Below are positions 7,998 through 9,888 of a stretch of DNA of 9,888 bases, piece after piece. The DNA lies in the NCBI GenBank assembly GCA_958415865.1, contig CATYZV010000041.1, forward strand, positions 1 through 9,888. Reading direction: 5' to 3'. This stretch comes from an uncultured Selenomonadaceae bacterium (GTDB lineage: Bacteria > Bacillota > Negativicutes > Selenomonadales > Selenomonadaceae). Made by a program: the position numbers and the translations under genes. Below the pieces are notes generated by a model. That model ran no database searches. It was given only the letters and a program-made list of their open reading frames with translations, and had not been told where the DNA came from. The stretch's first letter is position 1; every line of letters starts with the position of its first letter.

Positions 7998-8006
7998 ATG
8001 ATACCA
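7998..8006 (-). promoter_or_regulatory. Candidate extended -10 promoter of the secreted-protein gene
   Basis: On the - strand the sequence TGGTATCAT (8006 down to 7998) fits an extended -10 element (TGnTATAAT with one mismatch), 44 bases before the start codon. No good -35 was found at 16-18 bases. The region between the Usp terminator and this gene also holds a perfect 12-bp palindrome, AGATTATAATCT, at 8034-8045. Confidence 0.35.
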
Positions 8007-8049
8007 TCTCAAAACTAAAATTAGATTAGAAGCAGATTATAATCTCATT

Positions 8050-8084
8050 AAAAAAGCTCATGCCTGATATCGGGCATGAGCTTT
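8050..8084 (-). terminator. Terminator of the universal stress protein operon
   Basis: AAAGCTCATGCC (8053-8064) and GGCATGAGCTTT (8073-8084) form a perfect 12-bp stem with a short loop. On the - strand the stem is followed by a run of six T (8055 down to 8050). It lies 16 bases past the stop codon of the downstream usp gene, the usual place for an operon-end terminator. Confidence 0.88.
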
Positions 8085-8100
8085 AGTTTCTGATTTCAAT

Positions 8101-8523
8101 TTATTTTACAACGAGTACAGGGCACGGAGCGTGTTCTACTACATACTGGCTGACAGAGCCGAGCAGTACGCCTTTAACAAGCCCAAGGCCACGGCTGCCG
8201 ATGACGATGAGGTCAGCTTTGATTTCATCAGCAAAGTCAGTGATCGTAACAGACGGAGAGCCTGTTTCCGAAGTAGTGATGACATTGATGTTCTCCGGAA
8301 CTTTCGATGCAGCCTTTTCCAGTATTTCATTACCGGCTTTGTTGACTGCTTCCAAGATAGCATCGGACAGGCAGGCATTGATTGCCAGCTGGTTGATATT
8401 GGCAACATAGAGAATATGCAGATCTGCTCCATATGCTTGAGCCATTTCAACTGCCCGTTCAACTGATCTATCTGCTGTTTCAGAACCGTCTACCGGTACA
8501 AGAATGCGTTTAATATCTGCCAT
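8101..8523 (-). CDS. Universal stress protein, canonical ATP-binding type
   Basis: A 140-residue single-domain UspA-fold protein, cytoplasmic and usually dimeric, of the type induced by stress or growth arrest. It keeps the N-terminal VPVDGSE (9-15) with the nucleotide-contacting D12. The ATP motif G-x2-G-x9-G-(S/T) is complete: G109, G112, G122, S123. It ends in CPVLVVK, the standard last beta strand. This pattern marks the ATP-binding (UspF/MJ0577-like) subgroup rather than the nucleotide-free UspA subgroup. Start is ATG 8523 with GGAGGG (8531-8536 on the - strand) seven bases upstream. It lies 19 bases downstream of a second, more divergent usp gene and shares its transcript. The precise stress signal is not evident from sequence. 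Confidence 0.93.
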   Translation of the reverse strand: MADIKRILVPVDGSETADRSVERAVEMAQAYGADLHILYVANINQLAINACLSDAILEAVNKAGNEILEKAASKVPENINVITTSETGSPSVTITDFADEIKADLIVIGSRGLGLVKGVLLGSVSQYVVEHAPCPVLVVK

Positions 8524-8542
8524 AAGAGATCCCTCCAGAAAT

Positions 8543-8989
8543 TTATTTTACAATTATTACAGGACATGTGGATTTCTCAAGAATATAGCGGCTGACGCTG
8601 CCTCCTATCAGGCTGTCAAAAAAGCTCAGCTGACGGCATCCCATAATGATTAGATCAGCACAATCAGATTTTGCAAACTCCAAAATCTTCATCTGCGGCA
8701 ATCCGCTGAGATGACAGTCAGCAACCCTGCCGAGGATATCCGGCGGCAGCTCTTTTTTTGCCTTCTCAAACACTGCCTGCGTATACGTGCTGACAGAGCC
8801 GGTCAAAAGTGAAGGCAGCCATGATTTGATGTTTCTCCGGGAATTATCCGTGTTTTCATCAAAATACGTAACCAGCAGCAAAGAGATACGCGCACCGTAG
8901 ATTTTCGCCAGCTCAGCAGCAAATCCCAGTGCCTTCATTGATTCATCCGTTGCGTTGATCGGCACGAGAATATGCTTAATCTCCGGCAT
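8543..8989 (-). CDS. Universal stress protein with a degenerate ATP motif
   Basis: A 148-residue UspA-fold protein, first gene of the two-gene usp operon. The fold is clear from KHILVPINATDES near the N-terminus, the LIIMGCR strand-turn (114-119) and the terminal CPVIIVK. Two ATP-site positions differ from the canonical pattern: D12 is N12, and the second glycine of G-x2-G-x9-G-(S/T) is Q120 (G117, Q120, G130, S131). Nucleotide binding may be weakened or altered; this is an inference. I chose ATG 8989 because GGGTGGT lies just upstream and the protein then begins exactly like its partner. An upstream in-frame TTG at 9013 has no ribosome binding site. It may pair with the downstream Usp as a heterodimer, but nothing in the sequence proves that. 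Confidence 0.88.
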   Translation of the reverse strand: MPEIKHILVPINATDESMKALGFAAELAKIYGARISLLLVTYFDENTDNSRRNIKSWLPSLLTGSVSTYTQAVFEKAKKELPPDILGRVADCHLSGLPQMKILEFAKSDCADLIIMGCRQLSFFDSLIGGSVSRYILEKSTCPVIIVK

Positions 8990-9026
8990 TGTAACCACCC
9001 AATTCTTGAACAATTATTTTTATAAT

Positions 9027-9032
9027 ATTATA
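9027..9032 (-). promoter_or_regulatory. Candidate -10 element of the usp operon
   Basis: TATAAT is read on the - strand (9032 down to 9027), 38 bases before the usp start codon, in a very AT-rich stretch. No recognisable -35 lies 16-18 bases upstream. The divergent intergenic region (8990-9151) must hold promoters for both sides, but AT-richness makes chance -10 matches likely. Confidence 0.3.
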
Positions 9033-9088
9033 TTTCGCTTTTATAAGTGAAAGTCCTTTTAATTTTGAGAATTTATTTTATACTAAGC

Positions 9089-9117
9089 TTGTATTTTTCA
9101 TAGTATGCAAGTAGAAT
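9089..9117 (+). promoter_or_regulatory. Candidate promoter of the HD-domain hydrolase gene
   Basis: TTGTAT (9089-9094) and TAGAAT (9112-9117) are separated by 17 bases (9095-9111). This puts the start near 9124 and the ribosome binding site GGAGATGAT (9138-9146) close behind. The -10 is one mismatch from consensus, while the -35 matches only its first three bases. Confidence 0.4.
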
Positions 9118-9151
9118 ATATATATCACTAATATATCGGAGATGATGCTAA

Positions 9152-9730
9152 ATGCAGACGAAATTCACGAAAAAAACTGCGTATGAGCTGCTCAAACAGT
9201 ACAATAAAGAGGATTTTCACCGCCAGCACGCAAGAACAGTAGCATTGGTAATGCGTTGGTTTGCTCTTCAGGAAGGATTCGACGATGAGGCCGATTTTTG
9301 GGAAATTGTCGGCCTTTTGCACGATATAGATTTCGAGCAGTACCCGGAGCAGCACTGCATAAAAGGCAAAGAGCTATTGGAAAAAGCCGGAGCTGAACCG
9401 GAACTGGTACGTGCTATGCAGTGCCACGGCTGGCAGATATGCACTGATGTTAAGCCTGAACATCAGATGGAAAAAATTCTCTACGCTACTGACGAACTGA
9501 CAGGGCTGATAGGTGCGGCTGCTCTTATGCGTCCTTCAAAATCCGTTCAGGATATGGAGCTGAAAAGCCTAAAGAAAAAATTCAAAGACAAACGCTTTGC
9601 CGCCGGCTGCTCACGCGATGTCATCAAACGAGGAGCAGGGCTGCTAGACTGGAACCTCGATGAGCTTTTGACTAGAACCTTAGAGGCTATGAAAGCAGTT
9701 GAAGCCCAGATTCCTAACGAAGACTTCTAA
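9152..9730 (+). CDS. HD-domain metal-dependent phosphohydrolase (HDIG-type)
   Basis: A 192-residue cytoplasmic protein with a single HD domain. Probable metal ligands are in order: H26 (FHRQHA), the H57-D58 pair in LLHDID, H68, H92 (QCHGW) and D114 in ATDELTGL. The C-terminal part, AAALMRPSKS through FKDKRFAAG to LDELLTRTLEAM, is typical of small stand-alone HDIG proteins in anaerobic Firmicutes. HD proteins hydrolyse phosphate esters such as nucleotides or cyclic nucleotides; no GYP motif is present, so c-di-GMP activity is not indicated, and the true substrate is unknown. Start is ATG 9152 with GGAGATGAT (9138-9146) upstream. It is transcribed divergently from the usp operon and alone, ending before a terminator. 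Confidence 0.9.
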   Translation: MQTKFTKKTAYELLKQYNKEDFHRQHARTVALVMRWFALQEGFDDEADFWEIVGLLHDIDFEQYPEQHCIKGKELLEKAGAEPELVRAMQCHGWQICTDVKPEHQMEKILYATDELTGLIGAAALMRPSKSVQDMELKSLKKKFKDKRFAAGCSRDVIKRGAGLLDWNLDELLTRTLEAMKAVEAQIPNEDF

Positions 9731-9750
9731 AACTAAAATAATATATAGCC

Positions 9751-9797
9751 AAGCAGTATCTGCACAGCAAAACTTTCGCGGCAGATGCTGTTTTTTT
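9751..9797 (+). terminator. Terminator of the HD-domain gene
   Basis: Bases 9751-9763 pair with 9781-9793 over 13 positions with two G-T wobbles, around a 17-base loop, leading into seven T (9791-9797). A competing hairpin, ACAGCA (9764-9769) with TGCTGT (9786-9791), uses part of the same descending arm. The stem starts 21 bases after the stop codon. Confidence 0.75.
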
Positions 9798-9824
9798 GTC
9801 TGCTGTTCATTTTTCTACTATAAT
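9796..9824 (+). promoter_or_regulatory. Candidate upstream tandem promoter for an off-window gene
   Basis: TTGTCT (9796-9801, four of six consensus bases) and a perfect TATAAT (9819-9824) are spaced by 17 bases. The -10 lies inside a perfect 12-bp palindrome, CTATAATTATAG (9818-9829). The -35 overlaps the T run of the preceding terminator. Confidence 0.4.
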
Positions 9825-9830
9825 TATAGC

Positions 9831-9859
9831 TTGACAATATCTCATTTTTTTTTTAGAAT
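9831..9859 (+). promoter_or_regulatory. Strong promoter reading off the right edge
   Basis: A perfect TTGACA (9831-9836) and TAGAAT (9854-9859) are separated by exactly 17 bases, predicting a start near 9866. The last nine spacer bases plus the first base of the -10 form a run of ten T (9845-9854). AAGTTA (9861-9866) and TAACTT (9878-9883) form a small dyad around the start. No coding sequence follows before the window ends, so the target gene is outside. Confidence 0.6.
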
Positions 9860-9888
9860 TAAGTTAAAGTTTTTAGATAACTTTTTTA

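Noticed and set aside
7703..8029. + strand frame opposite the secreted-protein gene start
   Set aside because: It overlaps the signal peptide region of a well-supported - strand gene with a good ribosome binding site, and it shows no recognisable features.
8990..9013. N-terminal extension of the upstream usp gene to TTG 9013
   Set aside because: There is no ribosome binding site before the TTG, and the extra residues precede the normal Usp N-terminus. ATG 8989 has GGGTGGT just upstream.
1..9888. CRISPR arrays, insertion sequences, prophage, toxin-antitoxin or defence genes
   Set aside because: No regularly spaced repeats, terminal inverted repeats, transposase or integrase motifs, or small paired genes were seen. 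The gene content is core metabolism and stress response.

Overview
The window looks like chromosomal housekeeping DNA from a low-to-mid GC Firmicute. Supporting signs are strong AGGAGG-type ribosome binding sites, frequent TTG starts, short intergenic gaps and hairpin-plus-T-run terminators. The protein sequences and the gene mix would fit a Negativicute (Selenomonas/Phascolarctobacterium-like), but that placement is an inference from general resemblance and was not tested. No mobile element, CRISPR array, tRNA or rRNA was seen.

Left block, + strand (1-3765). The first 21 bases look like the 3' end of rpsO, followed by a terminator hairpin and a structured leader. Then comes an operon of pnp (polynucleotide phosphorylase), trmL (tRNA wobble 2'-O-methyltransferase) and murB (UDP-N-acetylenolpyruvoylglucosamine reductase), closed by a strong terminator at 3734-3767.

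Middle block, + strand (3779-7125). A near-consensus promoter (TTGAAA, 17 bp, TATAAT) drives a short radical SAM protein of the kind usually linked to tatD, then alr (alanine racemase), then an ArsB/NhaD/SLC13-type permease. The block ends in a hairpin that can serve both strands, because the next gene converges on it.

Right block, - strand (7133-8989). A secreted helical protein of unknown function is built from two repeats of an A-B module pair. Upstream of it is a two-gene universal stress protein operon with its own terminator; one copy has the complete ATP-binding motif and the other a degenerate one.

Right edge, + strand (9089-9888). An HD-domain phosphohydrolase is transcribed divergently from the stress operon. 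After its terminator there are two promoter-like elements in tandem, pointing off the window; the second has a run of ten T in its spacer.

Functional themes are RNA turnover and tRNA modification (pnp, trmL), peptidoglycan precursor supply (murB and alr, in neighbouring but separately promoted operons) and stress response (the two Usp proteins). The least understood items are the radical SAM protein without tatD, the A-B-A-B secreted protein, the degenerate Usp partner and the right-edge promoter array. I found no clear undescribed multi-gene system.
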